Assembly: GCF_026242055.1 (NCBI RefSeq)
Contig: NZ_JAPJDL010000009.1
Span: 34,432-98,431, forward strand
DNA: 64,000 bases
Direction of reading: 5' to 3'
Origin: Lentzea sp. NEAU-D7
GTDB taxonomy: Bacteria; Actinomycetota; Actinomycetes; Mycobacteriales; Pseudonocardiaceae
Of this stretch, positions 25,940 through 33,858 are shown piece after piece. Numbering within the stretch: position 1 is the stretch's first letter; each line of letters starts with the position of its first letter. The notes beneath the pieces are model-generated. The model made no database searches. It worked only from the letters and a program-made list of their open reading frames with translations, and was not told the DNA's origin. The translations under genes and the position numbers were made by a program.

Positions 25940-26092
25940 ATCATCCCGGCCGGCAACCACGAGGGAATTCGACGCCGCGAAGAGCCACCCGAGGTGTCCG
26001 GCGGGTACACGCCGCAGATCTTCGGCGTGCGGCCCGCGTTCGGCTTCTGGATCCGCCACGCGGGTCAGGCGCTGCGAGCCAGGAACGGCTAG
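25940..26092 (+). pseudogene. Possible remnant of a GH28-type (pectinase-like) glycoside hydrolase gene
   Basis: An open frame of about 50 codons without a good start ends at TAG 26090-26092. Its 3' part has strong G/C third-position bias and encodes EVSGGYTPQIFGVRPAFGFW followed by IRHAGQALRARNG. The pattern Y-P-FG-PA-GF-IRHA recalls the late conserved region of family 28 glycoside hydrolases. The catalytic body is absent and the tail is also cut short. A LacI-type operator lies just upstream. It is read as a deletion remnant; family assignment is from memory of the motif only. Confidence 0.35.
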
Positions 26093-26868
26093 ACCATCCC
26101 GACAGCGCCGTACGTCGACGCGTCGGCGGCGGCGGACGTACCGGGGAGCTCGCCGTCCGCCCTCCAGTGAGCGGCGAGCACCAGCCCGGGCTCCAGCAGC
26201 GTCAGGCCGCAGAGGAACTCCTCGACGTCCTGCTTGGACCGCGGCACGAGCTTCGACCCCATGTCGTCCCCGAGGTCGACCAGCCGGCCGACGAGCTCCG
26301 GCTCCACGTCCTTCGTGAGGTGCGTCAAGGCGAGAAGGCTGCCCTCGGACAAAGCGGCCCGGTAGCGCGCGATGACGCCCGCGGGCTCGTCCGTGACGTA
26401 CGGCAGGACGCCGACCATGAGCACGGCGGCAGGCTGGGTGAAGTCGATGAGGCGACGCGTCTCCGGGTGCCGCAGCACGGCGCCGACGTCACCGATGTCG
26501 GACTGGACGATGGCGGCGTTGAGGTTGTCGCGCAGCATCGTGCGGGCGTGGGCCACGGTCACCGGGTCGCTGTCGACGTAGACGACGGTGCACGACGGGT
26601 CGAGCGACTGGGCGACCTCGTGGACGTTGCCGGCGGTCGGGATGCCGCTACCGAGGTCGAGGAACTGGCGGATGCCGTACTCCTCGACGCACAGGCGCAC
26701 CACGCGCCGGGAGAAGGACCTGATCGTGCGCGCCATCTCGGCGACGGGGAACCGCTTGATGATCTCCTCGGCCACCAGCCGGTCGACCGCGAAGTTGTGC
26801 GCTCCGCCGAGGTAGTAGTCGAACAGGCGAGCCACATTCGGGCGTTCGGAATCGCCGTTTGTCGTCAC
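26089..26868 (-). CDS. DUF574 (SAM-dependent) methyltransferase family protein
   Basis: A 259-residue protein of the actinomycete-expanded DUF574 family with a methyltransferase fold. Signatures are NVARLFDYYLGGAHNFAVDR (about 12-31), the SAM-binding segment QFLDLGSGIPTAGNVHEVAQ (about 67-87), VVYVDSDPVTVAHAR and VGVLPYVTDEP. The substrate is unknown. GTG at 26868 places the conserved motif at the usual distance; an ATG at 26961 would add 31 residues. Its stop overlaps the stop of the convergent hydrolase remnant. Confidence 0.85.
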   Translation of the reverse strand: MTTNGDSERPNVARLFDYYLGGAHNFAVDRLVAEEIIKRFPVAEMARTIRSFSRRVVRLCVEEYGIRQFLDLGSGIPTAGNVHEVAQSLDPSCTVVYVDSDPVTVAHARTMLRDNLNAAIVQSDIGDVGAVLRHPETRRLIDFTQPAAVLMVGVLPYVTDEPAGVIARYRAALSEGSLLALTHLTKDVEPELVGRLVDLGDDMGSKLVPRSKQDVEEFLCGLTLLEPGLVLAAHWRADGELPGTSAAADASTYGAVGMV

Positions 26869-26985
26869 CCGCTGCGGGCCGTCCTGCACTGCGCACCTCA
26901 CATGCTCCCGAGCGGCGCGAACGCTGGAGGCACGGTAACTGGCTACTCCGTTCGTGTCCATCCACCATTAGTGGTCACGTAGGGT

Positions 26986-27015
26986 GATGGCCCCCGGCCG
27001 GAGCCGGGGGCCATC
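26986..27015 (-). terminator. Terminator after the trypsin-like protease gene
   Basis: GATGGCCCCCGGC (26986-26998) and GCCGGGGGCCATC (27003-27015) form a perfect 13-bp stem with a CGGA loop. It lies 31 bp downstream of the protease stop on the minus strand. It may also serve as a boundary for the divergent DUF574 gene. Confidence 0.75.
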
Positions 27016-27046
27016 GCAGGGTTTACCGCAGGTCGATCAGGGTGTG

Positions 27047-27757
27047 TCAGACACCCGCGTACTGACGGATCCAGGCGCGGTAGCTGGTGTTGTTGATGTT
27101 GGTGTAGTTCGAGACGCTCGAACGGTCCGAGGTGGACGCGACGCCGACCTGCCGGCCGTCCGCGAACATCGGGCCACCGGAGTCTCCACCGGCCGCGATG
27201 CCGTCGATCCGGCGCACGCTGATGGCCTGGCCACCGCGGTAGTCACGACCGTTGGTGGTCGTGACGCGGGTGTCCGCGACCTTCAGGTAGCGGGACTGGC
27301 AGTTGATCTCCGGCTGGTTGGTGCAGGTGGCACCCCAGCCGTAGATCTTCACGGTCTCGCCGACCGAGACCGTCGAGCCGAGCGGGGCGAACGGCGCGGA
27401 CATCGACGTGCTGACCCGCGCGAGCGCGAGGTCGGCCGACGGGTGCTTGATGATCTGGTTGGCGGTGACCAGCTGTCCACCGGACGTCTGGTCGAGGCTG
27501 CCCGCGCGGAACGTGTACGTGCCGCTGCCGGAAACGCAGTGCTCAGCGGTCAGGATCCACTGAGGTGCGATCTTCGTGGCGGAGCAGTTCTCCCGGCCGT
27601 TGAAGAACAGGCGGGCGGCGTACGGGAAGTTCGACGCGTAGCTGCCACCGATGATCATCGGCGACATGTTCGGGTCCTCGGGCGCTGCCGAAGCCGTCGC
27701 GGGAGCGAGGGAGAGTGCCGCCAGGACGGCACCCGCGATCGCGGTCATCAAACGCAT
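27047..27757 (-). CDS. Secreted trypsin-like serine protease
   Basis: A 236-residue S1-family protease with a signal peptide (MRLMTAIAGAVLAALSLAPA then TASA-A). The catalytic triad is visible: His in WILTAEHCVSG (about 71), Asp in HPSADLALARVST (about 110) and Ser in AAGGDSGGPMFADGR (about 190). Six cysteines (ENCSATK, EHC, GATCTNQ, INCQS) suggest disulfides. No clear propeptide beyond ~10 residues is present. It is a single-gene unit ending at the hairpin 26986-27015. Confidence 0.93.
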   Translation of the reverse strand: MRLMTAIAGAVLAALSLAPATASAAPEDPNMSPMIIGGSYASNFPYAARLFFNGRENCSATKIAPQWILTAEHCVSGSGTYTFRAGSLDQTSGGQLVTANQIIKHPSADLALARVSTSMSAPFAPLGSTVSVGETVKIYGWGATCTNQPEINCQSRYLKVADTRVTTTNGRDYRGGQAISVRRIDGIAAGGDSGGPMFADGRQVGVASTSDRSSVSNYTNINNTSYRAWIRQYAGV

Positions 27758-27840
27758 GGTTGGTCACCTCGGTGAGTGCAGGGAGTGGTTAAGCAACCAC
27801 CCACAGCTTCACCCGGCCGTGTGACTGTGACCACCCTCCG

Positions 27841-28260
27841 TTAGTCGGCTTTGTCGTCTTCCGATACGTCGTCGAGGCCCATCGCCCACTTGCGCCCGTC
27901 GTTGGTGAAGAGGAACACCAGCACGACGACGCAGTAGATGCCGCCCAGCGAGCCGAGCAGCTGCTGCTCCGAAGGCCCGTAGGCGTACCAGGCGCAGCCG
28001 AGCAGCAGCAGCTGCGTGACGATCACCGGCGTGCGGGCGCCGTGGTGGCCGCGGAACAACATGACCGTCGCGAAGAGCACGCCGCCGAACCACACCACGA
28101 GCACACCGGCGGCACCGAGGATCGGACCGGCGGGCGTCGATCCGCCGATCACCCGGACGACGAGCGCGACGGCCAGCGCGATGCCGCCCAGACCCTGCAC
28201 GAAGGTGAGCGCGGACGCGATGCGCACCGCGCGCGGGGGCGCCTGGATCTGAGTGGTCAC
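27841..28260 (-). CDS. Small integral membrane protein of unknown function
   Basis: A 139-residue protein with four predicted transmembrane helices (for example ALTFVQGLGGIALAVALVVR, ILGAAGVLVVWFGGVLFATV, TPVIVTQLLLLGCAW, LGGIYCVVVLVFLF) and a charged C-terminal tail (GLDDVSEDDKAD). No family with known function was recognised. GTG at 28260 has an AAAGGTC ribosome site; a longer frame starting at 28293 is less likely. Confidence 0.82.
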   Translation of the reverse strand: MTTQIQAPPRAVRIASALTFVQGLGGIALAVALVVRVIGGSTPAGPILGAAGVLVVWFGGVLFATVMLFRGHHGARTPVIVTQLLLLGCAWYAYGPSEQQLLGSLGGIYCVVVLVFLFTNDGRKWAMGLDDVSEDDKAD

Positions 28261-28511
28261 GGGAGACCTTTCATCACGTTCTGTACTGGTCACGGATCGT
28301 AGGCCACCCGGTTGGAGGGCTCTCCGAGCACGTCGGGCGCGGGAAGATCAAGGGGCCTTCAGCGAGCCGGCGGTCGTCCGGGGTGCACTCGGCTGCGAGG
28401 TGAACGCGGTGCTGACGGAAGGGAGATCTGCGCCACTTTCGTGAGGCTGTAGCCACCCTGAGGGAGGACATGCGAGCCGCGGACGGTCACGCACTGTCTT
28501 ACTCTCAAGTA

Positions 28512-29447
28512 GTGCGCGCTCTTCTCGTGGTGAACCCGCAGGCGACTACAACGACGCCGGCGGGCCGTGACGTGCTGGCGCACGCACTCGCGAGCGACGT
28601 GAAGCTGGAGGTCGTCGAGACCTCCTACCGCGGCCACGCGGCGGACGCCGCGCACCAGGCCGCGGCGGACGGGTTCGACCTGGTCATCGCCCACGGCGGC
28701 GACGGCACGGTCAACGAGGCGGTCAACGGCATCCTGCGCGGCGGCCCCCGTCCCGAGAAGCCGATGCTGGGCGTCGTGCCCGGCGGTTCGGCCAACGTCT
28801 TCGCGGGCGCGCTCGGCATCCCGCGCGACCCCGTCGAGGCCACGCACGTCCTGCTGCAGGCGATCGAGCACGGCACCCGGCGCCGCATCGGGCTCGGCCA
28901 GGTCTTCGCGGACGTCATCGAAGGTGGCCGCTGGTTCACGTTCAACGCGGGCATGGGCCTCGACGCCGATGTCGTCGCCGGCGTGGAACGCAAGCGTGCC
29001 AAGGGTCACAACGCGAGTCCCGCTCTCTACCTGAGCGTCGCCGTCAAGGCGTACGCGCACCTCGTGCGCAAGCCGCAGCACTTCACCGTCGAGGTTCCGG
29101 ACGAGGCACCGTTCGACGACGTCGGCATGGTGTTCGTGTCGAACACCGACCCGTGGACGTACCTCGGCGACAGGGCGATCCAGCTCAACCCCAGCACGTC
29201 GTTCGACGGCGGCCTCGGCCTGAGTGCGTTGAGGACCTTGCGGGTACCCACCGTCGGGCGCTACATCGCCCAGGTCCTCGCGACGGGGAACCCGAAGGGC
29301 GGGAATCTCGTTCGGCGTGACGACGTGGGTTATGTCAGAGTGAAGTGCGAGGAGCCCGCGAACCTCCAGGTCGACGGAGATTTTCTCGGAACGACCACGG
29401 CGGTTGAGTTCCGGGCGGTCCCGGATGCGTTGACTGTTGCCCTGTAA
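28512..29447 (+). CDS. Diacylglycerol kinase-like lipid kinase
   Basis: A 311-residue DAGK_cat protein. The ATP-binding signature is VIAHGGDGTVNEAVNGILRG (about 58-78), followed by GVVPGGSANVFAGALGIPRD (about 90-110) and NAGMGLDADVV. Such enzymes phosphorylate diacylglycerol or related lipids and feed phosphatidate back to phospholipid or PIM synthesis at the membrane. GTG at 28512 gives the family start (VRALLVVNPQAT); an ATG at 28470 is possible. whiB1 follows 248 bp later. Confidence 0.92.
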   Translation: MRALLVVNPQATTTTPAGRDVLAHALASDVKLEVVETSYRGHAADAAHQAAADGFDLVIAHGGDGTVNEAVNGILRGGPRPEKPMLGVVPGGSANVFAGALGIPRDPVEATHVLLQAIEHGTRRRIGLGQVFADVIEGGRWFTFNAGMGLDADVVAGVERKRAKGHNASPALYLSVAVKAYAHLVRKPQHFTVEVPDEAPFDDVGMVFVSNTDPWTYLGDRAIQLNPSTSFDGGLGLSALRTLRVPTVGRYIAQVLATGNPKGGNLVRRDDVGYVRVKCEEPANLQVDGDFLGTTTAVEFRAVPDALTVAL

Positions 29448-29560
29448 GGAACTTGACAGTCCGTGATCGGTTCGTGACCGTCTCGGTACCCAGCCGGGAT
29501 GTACTGCAGTCGAGTGACAGCAGAGCGTGAAACCCCAGGTGAACGCTGTCGATCTTTTGG

Positions 29561-29624
29561 GTGAGTTCACTCACCGGGTCAGTGGTTACCCCTTGACATC
29601 CCAGCCGTTCGTGAAAGCATTCAC
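29561..29624 (+). promoter_or_regulatory. whiB1 promoter region with two CRP-type sites
   Basis: Two perfect GTGA-N6-TCAC sites are present: GTGAGTTCACTCAC (29561-29574) and GTGAAAGCATTCAC (29611-29624), exactly 50 bp apart. A consensus -35 hexamer TTGACA lies between them (29593-29598), so the second site would overlap the -10 region. The first would sit about 60 bp before the transcription start. The layout matches dual control by a cAMP receptor protein, as reported for mycobacterial whiB1. Confidence 0.65.
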
Positions 29625-29695
29625 AAGCACCCCAAAAACGACCGCTGACAACCGGCGTGCCCTTGTGCGCGCCCACTCGCTGAGGAGTAGTTCCA

Positions 29696-29950
29696 ATGGA
29701 CTGGCGCCACCGCGCGATCTGCCGCGACGAGGACCCCGAGCTGTTCTTCCCCGTTGGGAACAGTGGTCCCGCGCTGCTTCAGATCGCCGAGGCGAAGACC
29801 GTCTGCCGCCGCTGCCCCGTCGTCTCCGACTGCCTCGCGTGGGCGCTCGAGAGCGGCCAGGACGCCGGCGTGTGGGGCGGGATGAGCGAAGACGAGCGCC
29901 GCGCCCTCAAGCGCCGCAACGCCCGCACGCGGGCCCGCAGCAACGCCTGA
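29696..29950 (+). CDS. whiB1: WhiB-family transcriptional regulator (WhiB1/WblE type)
   Basis: An 84-residue iron-sulfur protein. The four cysteine ligands are at about residues 9, 37, 40 and 46 (AICRDEDPELFFP; KTVCRRCPVVSDCLAWALES). They are followed by the beta-turn GVWGGMSEDERRALKRR and a basic DNA-binding tail. WhiB1 binds a [4Fe-4S] cluster, interacts with the primary sigma factor and responds to nitric oxide. Position next to pdtaS and short length support WhiB1/WblE. ATG at 29696 was chosen from family length. Confidence 0.95.
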   Translation: MDWRHRAICRDEDPELFFPVGNSGPALLQIAEAKTVCRRCPVVSDCLAWALESGQDAGVWGGMSEDERRALKRRNARTRARSNA

Positions 29951-29985
29951 CCAGGCAGTTAGCCGCGAACAACCACTAAAGAAGA

Positions 29986-30020
29986 AGCCCGACACCGTGC
30001 CAGGTGTCGGGCTTTTTCTT
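29986..30020 (+). terminator. Intrinsic terminator after whiB1
   Basis: AGCCCGACACC (29986-29996) and GGTGTCGGGCT (30003-30013) form a perfect 11-bp stem with a six-base loop, followed by TTTTCTTTG. It is the most canonical rho-independent terminator in the window. Confidence 0.9.
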
Positions 30021-30090
30021 TGTTTGCACACCCTCCCGCATGACCACGTGAGACCGCTGAGGCTGGTCGTCACGTGTGCACGGCGTTAGT

Positions 30091-31569
30091 TTAGCGCCGC
30101 CCTCTGAGCGGCACGCGCAGGACCGCCTCAGTACCGCCTCGGGGCCTGCGCCGCAAGCTCAAAGAGCCTCTCAATTCGGAATCAACAAGGGTCCGAACGA
30201 TCTGCAGGCCCAGCCGGTCGGTGCGTTCCAGGGAGAAACCCTGCGGAAGGCCCTTGCCGTCGTCGGTGATCGTCACGTCGAGCCACTTCGCCGACCGCTC
30301 GGAGTGCACGACGACCTCTCCGCGCTGGCCAGGGGCGTAGGCGTGCTCGAACGCGTTCTGCACGAGCTCGGTCAGCACCATCACCAGCGGGGTGGCGATC
30401 TCGGCCGGCACGATGCCGAACCCGCCCTCGCGGCGCACGCTGACCTGCGTCTCGGTGACCGCCACGTCGCTCATCATCGGGATGACCTTGTCGACCACGT
30501 CGTCGAGGTCGACCCGCTCGTCGACGCTCATCGACAACGTCTCGTGAACCAGTGCGATGGAGGTCACACGGCGCACCGACTCGGCGAGCGCTTCCTTCGC
30601 CTCCGGGTTGTTCAACCTGCGGCTTTGCAGCCGCAGCAGGGCCGCGACGGTCTGCAGGTTGTTCTTCACCCGGTGGTGGATCTCGCGGATCGTGGCGTCC
30701 TTGGACATCAACGCGCGGTCGCGGCGGCGCACCTCGGTGACGTCGCGGCACAGCACGATGGCGCCCGCCGCCTGTCCGCGTGGCCGAAGGGGCAAAGAAC
30801 GGAACAGCACCGCGGCACCACGCCGCGACTCGGCTTCCATGCGCATCGACGGCTGGCCGTCCAGCGCCTGCCTGATGCGCTGCGCGACCTCGGTGGCGTC
30901 GAACGGGTCGCCGATGAGACTGCGCGTCAACGGCGCCAGGTGCACACCCACGAGGTCTGACGCGTGCCCCATGCGGTGGTAGGCCGACAGCGCGTTCGGC
31001 GAGGCGAACACCACGGCCCCGGACGGATCGAGCCTGATCAGGCCGTCGCCTACGCGCGGACTGGTGTGCACGTCCGGCGAGGGTTCGGGCGCGGGGAACG
31101 TGCCGTCCGCGATCATCTGGCACAGGTCGGCCGCGCTGCCGAGGTACGAGATCTCCAAAGGCGACGGCACGCGCGGCACGGCCAGGTTGGTGCTGCGGCT
31201 CAGCACCGCGATGACCTGGCTGCCCAGCCGCACCGGAATGGTCTCGCGCCGCACCGGCACGCCCAGGTGCCAGCGCGGGTCCTCCTCGCGGCAGATCCGC
31301 GACTCGTCGATGGCCCGGCGCAGCTGCGGGTGGTCCTCCGAGTCGACCTCGCTGCCGACGACGTCCTCCGGGTGGGCCGTGGGCGCCGTCGTGGGACGGG
31401 CCTGGGCGACGCAGAGGAACTTGTCGTCCTCGAGGGGGACCCACATGACGAAGTCCGCGAACGACAGGTCGGAGAGGAGTTGCCACTCCGCGACGACCAG
31501 CTGGAGGTGGTCGACGGCGGCGCCGGAGAGCTTGGTGTGCTCGGCCAGCAGGTCCGTGAGCGTGCTCAG
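30091..31569 (-). CDS. pdtaS: PdtaS-like sensor histidine kinase, apparent CTG start
   Basis: A soluble kinase of about 492 residues from CTG 31569. It has an N-terminal GAF-like domain (about 1-150), a PAS domain (about 170-280) and a HisKA_2 region (IREIHHRVKNNLQTVAALLR, phosphorylated His, about residue 300). The HATPase domain has LVMVLTELVQNAFEHAY and ITDDGKGLPQGF. It pairs with the PdtaR antiterminator elsewhere in mycobacteria. The first ATG (31446) would remove 41 residues that match the conserved PdtaS start (STLTDLLAEHTKLSGAAVDH). No ATG, GTG or TTG lies between these and the upstream stop. CTG 31569 has a GGAGGAG ribosome site. Confidence 0.9.
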   Translation of the reverse strand: MSTLTDLLAEHTKLSGAAVDHLQLVVAEWQLLSDLSFADFVMWVPLEDDKFLCVAQARPTTAPTAHPEDVVGSEVDSEDHPQLRRAIDESRICREEDPRWHLGVPVRRETIPVRLGSQVIAVLSRSTNLAVPRVPSPLEISYLGSAADLCQMIADGTFPAPEPSPDVHTSPRVGDGLIRLDPSGAVVFASPNALSAYHRMGHASDLVGVHLAPLTRSLIGDPFDATEVAQRIRQALDGQPSMRMEAESRRGAAVLFRSLPLRPRGQAAGAIVLCRDVTEVRRRDRALMSKDATIREIHHRVKNNLQTVAALLRLQSRRLNNPEAKEALAESVRRVTSIALVHETLSMSVDERVDLDDVVDKVIPMMSDVAVTETQVSVRREGGFGIVPAEIATPLVMVLTELVQNAFEHAYAPGQRGEVVVHSERSAKWLDVTITDDGKGLPQGFSLERTDRLGLQIVRTLVDSELRGSLSLRRRPRGGTEAVLRVPLRGRR

Positions 31570-31624
31570 AACTCCTCCATGAGAAACTGGTGGATGAAGC
31601 AGTTCTTGATCCTAGGAGACTCCC

Positions 31625-31699
31625 ATGTCGAAGCGTGCTCGCAAGCGCCGCGACCGCAAAAAGGGCGGCGCCAACCGAGGCAAGCGCCCCAACGCCTGA
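31625..31699 (+). CDS. 50S ribosomal protein bL37
   Basis: A 24-residue, extremely basic protein beginning MSKRARKRRDRKKGG and ending NRGKRPNA. This matches the actinobacterial ribosomal protein bL37 seen in mycobacterial 70S structures. It has an AGGAG ribosome site seven bases before the ATG and a terminator directly after. It is divergent from pdtaS with only 55 bp between starts, and close to rsrA-sigR as in other actinomycetes. Confidence 0.88.
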   Translation: MSKRARKRRDRKKGGANRGKRPNA

Positions 31700-31707
31700 G
31701 TGCTGCG

Positions 31708-31747
31708 AAAGGCCCTGGACACCACCACGGTGACCAGGGCCTTTTGT
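31708..31747 (+). terminator. Intrinsic terminator after bL37
   Basis: AAAGGCCCTGG (31708-31718) pairs with CCAGGGCCTTT (31734-31744) around a 15-base loop, followed by TTGTCTT. It starts nine bases after the bL37 stop and lies 27 bp from the rsrA stop, so it may work in both directions. Confidence 0.85.
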
Positions 31748-31774
31748 CTTGCTCGGATCTTGGCGGAGGACGTT

Positions 31775-32035
31775 TCAGTCCTCGCTGCGGATCTCCACGA
31801 TCGTGGCGCGGATGCGCGCCTTCAGATCAGCGGGCGCGTAGTCCCCGCCGCACTTGCGGGCGAGCAGCGCCTTGAGGTGCTCCTCCAGCCCGAACTGTTC
31901 CAGGCACGGATGGCACTCGTCGAGGTGCGTCTGGAGCGCCGCGCGCCGGGTCTTGTCGCATTCCTGGTCCAGGAACAGCCAGACCTCGGACAGCACCTCT
32001 GAGCAGTCGGTGTCGTGGGGTTCGCCGCAGTTCAT
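31775..32035 (-). CDS. rsrA: Zinc-binding redox-sensing anti-sigma factor (RsrA/RshA)
   Basis: An 86-residue ZAS-family protein. Zinc and redox ligands lie in the His-x3-Cys-x2-Cys motif of [15 protein letters not shown] (about 36-50), with an additional cysteine near the N-terminus ([12 protein letters not shown]). In Streptomyces, disulfide formation in RsrA releases SigR during thiol stress. Its ATG overlaps the sigR stop (ATGA), which couples anti-sigma synthesis to the sigma factor. Confidence 0.95.
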   Translation of the reverse strand: MNCGEPHDTDCSEVLSEVWLFLDQECDKTRRAALQTHLDECHPCLEQFGLEEHLKALLARKCGGDYAPADLKARIRATIVEIRSED

Positions 32036-32718
32036 GACGCGTCTCCGTTGCTGCCGTTGCCGCCTCGGAGGAAGCCGCGGTCGCGGGCGACGTCCGCCAG
32101 CATGTCGCGGAGCTGGCGACGGCCCCGGTGCAACCGGGACATCACCGTGCCGATCGGGGTGCCCATGATGTCTGCGATCTCCTTGTACGCGAAGCCTTCG
32201 ACATCGGCGAGGTAGACCGCGATCCGGAACTCCTCCGGCAACCGCTGCAATGCTTCCTTGACGTCGCTGTCGGGCAGGTTGTCGAGTGCCTCGACCTCGG
32301 CGCTGCGCAGCCCGGACGAGGTGTGGCTTTCCGCCTGCGCCAGCTGCCAGTCCGTGATCTCGTCGGTCGGCTGCTGAATCGGCTGGCGCTGCTTCTTGCG
32401 GTAGCCGTTGATGTAGGTGTTCGTCAGGATTCGGTAAAGCCAGGCCTTCAGGTTCGTGCCCTCCGAGAAGGAGGCGAACGCCGAATAGGCCTTGAGGAAC
32501 GTCTCCTGCACCAAGTCCTCGGCATCGGCCGGATTGCGCGTCATGCGCAGGGCCGCCGAGTAGAGCTGGTCGAGCATGGGCATCGCGTCGCGTTCGAAAC
32601 GCGCAGCGCGTTCCGCCGTCGTCTCTGTCGTGCCGGTGGCGGGCACCGCGCTCCCTTCCCACAGGTTCTGGGTCGGGACTGACTCTACGCGTGACCGCTC
32701 GAGCATGTTCGTTGCCAC
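32032..32718 (-). CDS. sigR: ECF sigma factor SigR/SigH (thiol-oxidative stress)
   Basis: A 228-residue ECF sigma factor. Region 2 contains [20 protein letters not shown] and [20 protein letters not shown] (about 40-90). Region 4 contains [20 protein letters not shown] and the recognition helix [20 protein letters not shown] (about 175-205). GTG at 32718 and ATG at 32706 are both possible starts. The N-terminal ~35 residues are extra compared with the core family, like the longer SigR form of Streptomyces. A SigR-type promoter lies directly upstream, which suggests autoregulation. It is co-transcribed with rsrA. Confidence 0.94.
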   Translation of the reverse strand: MATNMLERSRVESVPTQNLWEGSAVPATGTTETTAERAARFERDAMPMLDQLYSAALRMTRNPADAEDLVQETFLKAYSAFASFSEGTNLKAWLYRILTNTYINGYRKKQRQPIQQPTDEITDWQLAQAESHTSSGLRSAEVEALDNLPDSDVKEALQRLPEEFRIAVYLADVEGFAYKEIADIMGTPIGTVMSRLHRGRRQLRDMLADVARDRGFLRGGNGSNGDAS

Positions 32719-32727
32719 GTTCTGACC

Positions 32728-32754
32728 AACAACGGAGGTGCTGGTAGTAATTCC
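32728..32754 (-). promoter_or_regulatory. SigR-type promoter candidate for sigR
   Basis: On the minus strand GGAAT (32754-32750) is followed after 16 or 19 bases by GTT (two adjacent copies, 32733-32728). This is within one to two bases of the GGAAT-N17/18-GTT consensus. The transcript would begin about at the GTG start codon of sigR. The -35 element abuts the ybaK start on the other strand. Confidence 0.5.
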
Positions 32755-32756
32755 GC

Positions 32757-33233
32757 ATGGCCGGACGTGGGACCCCCGCCACAGCGCTGCTGGACAAGCA
32801 GCGGGTGGCGCACACCTTGCACTCGTACGAGCACGACCCCCGCCACGAGTCCTACGGGCTGGAGGCGGCCGAGGCGCTCGGGCTGGTGCCGGAGCGCGTC
32901 TTCAAGACGCTCGTGGCCGAGGTGGACGGCAAGCTCGCGGTCGGCGTCGTGCCGGTGACGGTGCAGCTCGACCTGAAGGGTCTCGCGGCGGCGCTGAAGG
33001 GCAAGAAGGCCAAGATGGCCGTCGTCGCCGACGCCGAGCGCGCCACGGGTTACGTCGCCGGGGGCATTTCGCCTCTCGGCCAGAAGAAGCGCCTGCCGCT
33101 CGTGCTCGACGAGTCGGCGCTGCGGTTCGAGACCCTGTTCTGCAGTGCCGGCAGGCGTGGCCTCGAAGTCGAGATCACGCCTGCCGACCTGGTACGACTC
33201 ACCGGCGCGGTGGTCGCGCGCATCAGCGCCTAG
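32757..33233 (+). CDS. ybaK: Cys-tRNA(Pro) deacylase YbaK/EbsC family
   Basis: A 158-residue editing-domain protein that hydrolyses mischarged Cys-tRNA(Pro). Family features are [20 protein letters not shown] (about 8-27), [19 protein letters not shown], the conserved lysine region [20 protein letters not shown] and [20 protein letters not shown]. The length is normal. It is divergent from sigR with 38 bp between starts, so it may share thiol-stress control. Confidence 0.92.
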   Translation: MAGRGTPATALLDKQRVAHTLHSYEHDPRHESYGLEAAEALGLVPERVFKTLVAEVDGKLAVGVVPVTVQLDLKGLAAALKGKKAKMAVVADAERATGYVAGGISPLGQKKRLPLVLDESALRFETLFCSAGRRGLEVEITPADLVRLTGAVVARISA

Positions 33234-33238
33234 CGGCG

Positions 33239-33727
33239 CTAGCTGACCGGCCACCCGATGTTCCCGACCTGCACGGGAGCGCCGATCCACGACGGCCACG
33301 CGACGGTGACCCGGTCACCGAGGCTGCCCTGGCCGGGCAGGTCGAACTGGATGGACGCGGGCGTCACGTGCGGACCGCTGATCCGCGAGCCCACGTAGAG
33401 GACGGCGTGGTAGTCCCCGTGGACGGTCGCCTCGCTGTACTCGCCCTGGCCACCGGTCAGCGGAACGTCCACGTCCGCGCCCTCGGCGTCGAGGAACCGC
33501 AGGTTGCTCACGCTGCCGCCGATCGTGCAGGTGACGCCCTCCGCGGCGGCGAACCTGACCACGTGCCCCTTGTTCGTGTTCCCGTTCGGGCGCATGTCGT
33601 GGACACTGATCACCAGGTCGTCCCCGGTGCACCACGGCGCGTCGTCGGCCTGCGCCGTCGTCGTCACCGCGGCGGACAGGAGGGCGGCACCGGCCAATGC
33701 CAGTGCGGTGTTGCGGAACGAGTTCAC
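33239..33727 (-). CDS. Secreted DUF4232-like protein
   Basis: A 162-residue protein with a signal peptide (VNSFRNTALALAGAALLSAA then VTTTAQA). The mature domain has two cysteines (PWCTGDDL, VTCTIGGSVSNLRFLDAEGA). The pattern of an N-terminal C, then C-x-I-G-G...L-D-A-x-G, resembles DUF4232 extracellular proteins of actinomycetes. The function is unknown. GTG at 33727 has a GGGGAG ribosome site. Confidence 0.78.
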   Translation of the reverse strand: MNSFRNTALALAGAALLSAAVTTTAQADDAPWCTGDDLVISVHDMRPNGNTNKGHVVRFAAAEGVTCTIGGSVSNLRFLDAEGADVDVPLTGGQGEYSEATVHGDYHAVLYVGSRISGPHVTPASIQFDLPGQGSLGDRVTVAWPSWIGAPVQVGNIGWPVS

Positions 33728-33858
33728 GCGTTCTCCCCGAATACGTCTCGATTGGTGGTTCCCCTTACGACCGGGGTGACGCCATCGGTGCGCATTCGGT
33801 TGCCGTGCAGAAGAATTCCCGTACTTCCGGCCGATGAGGTGTCCATTCGGACAGCGCG

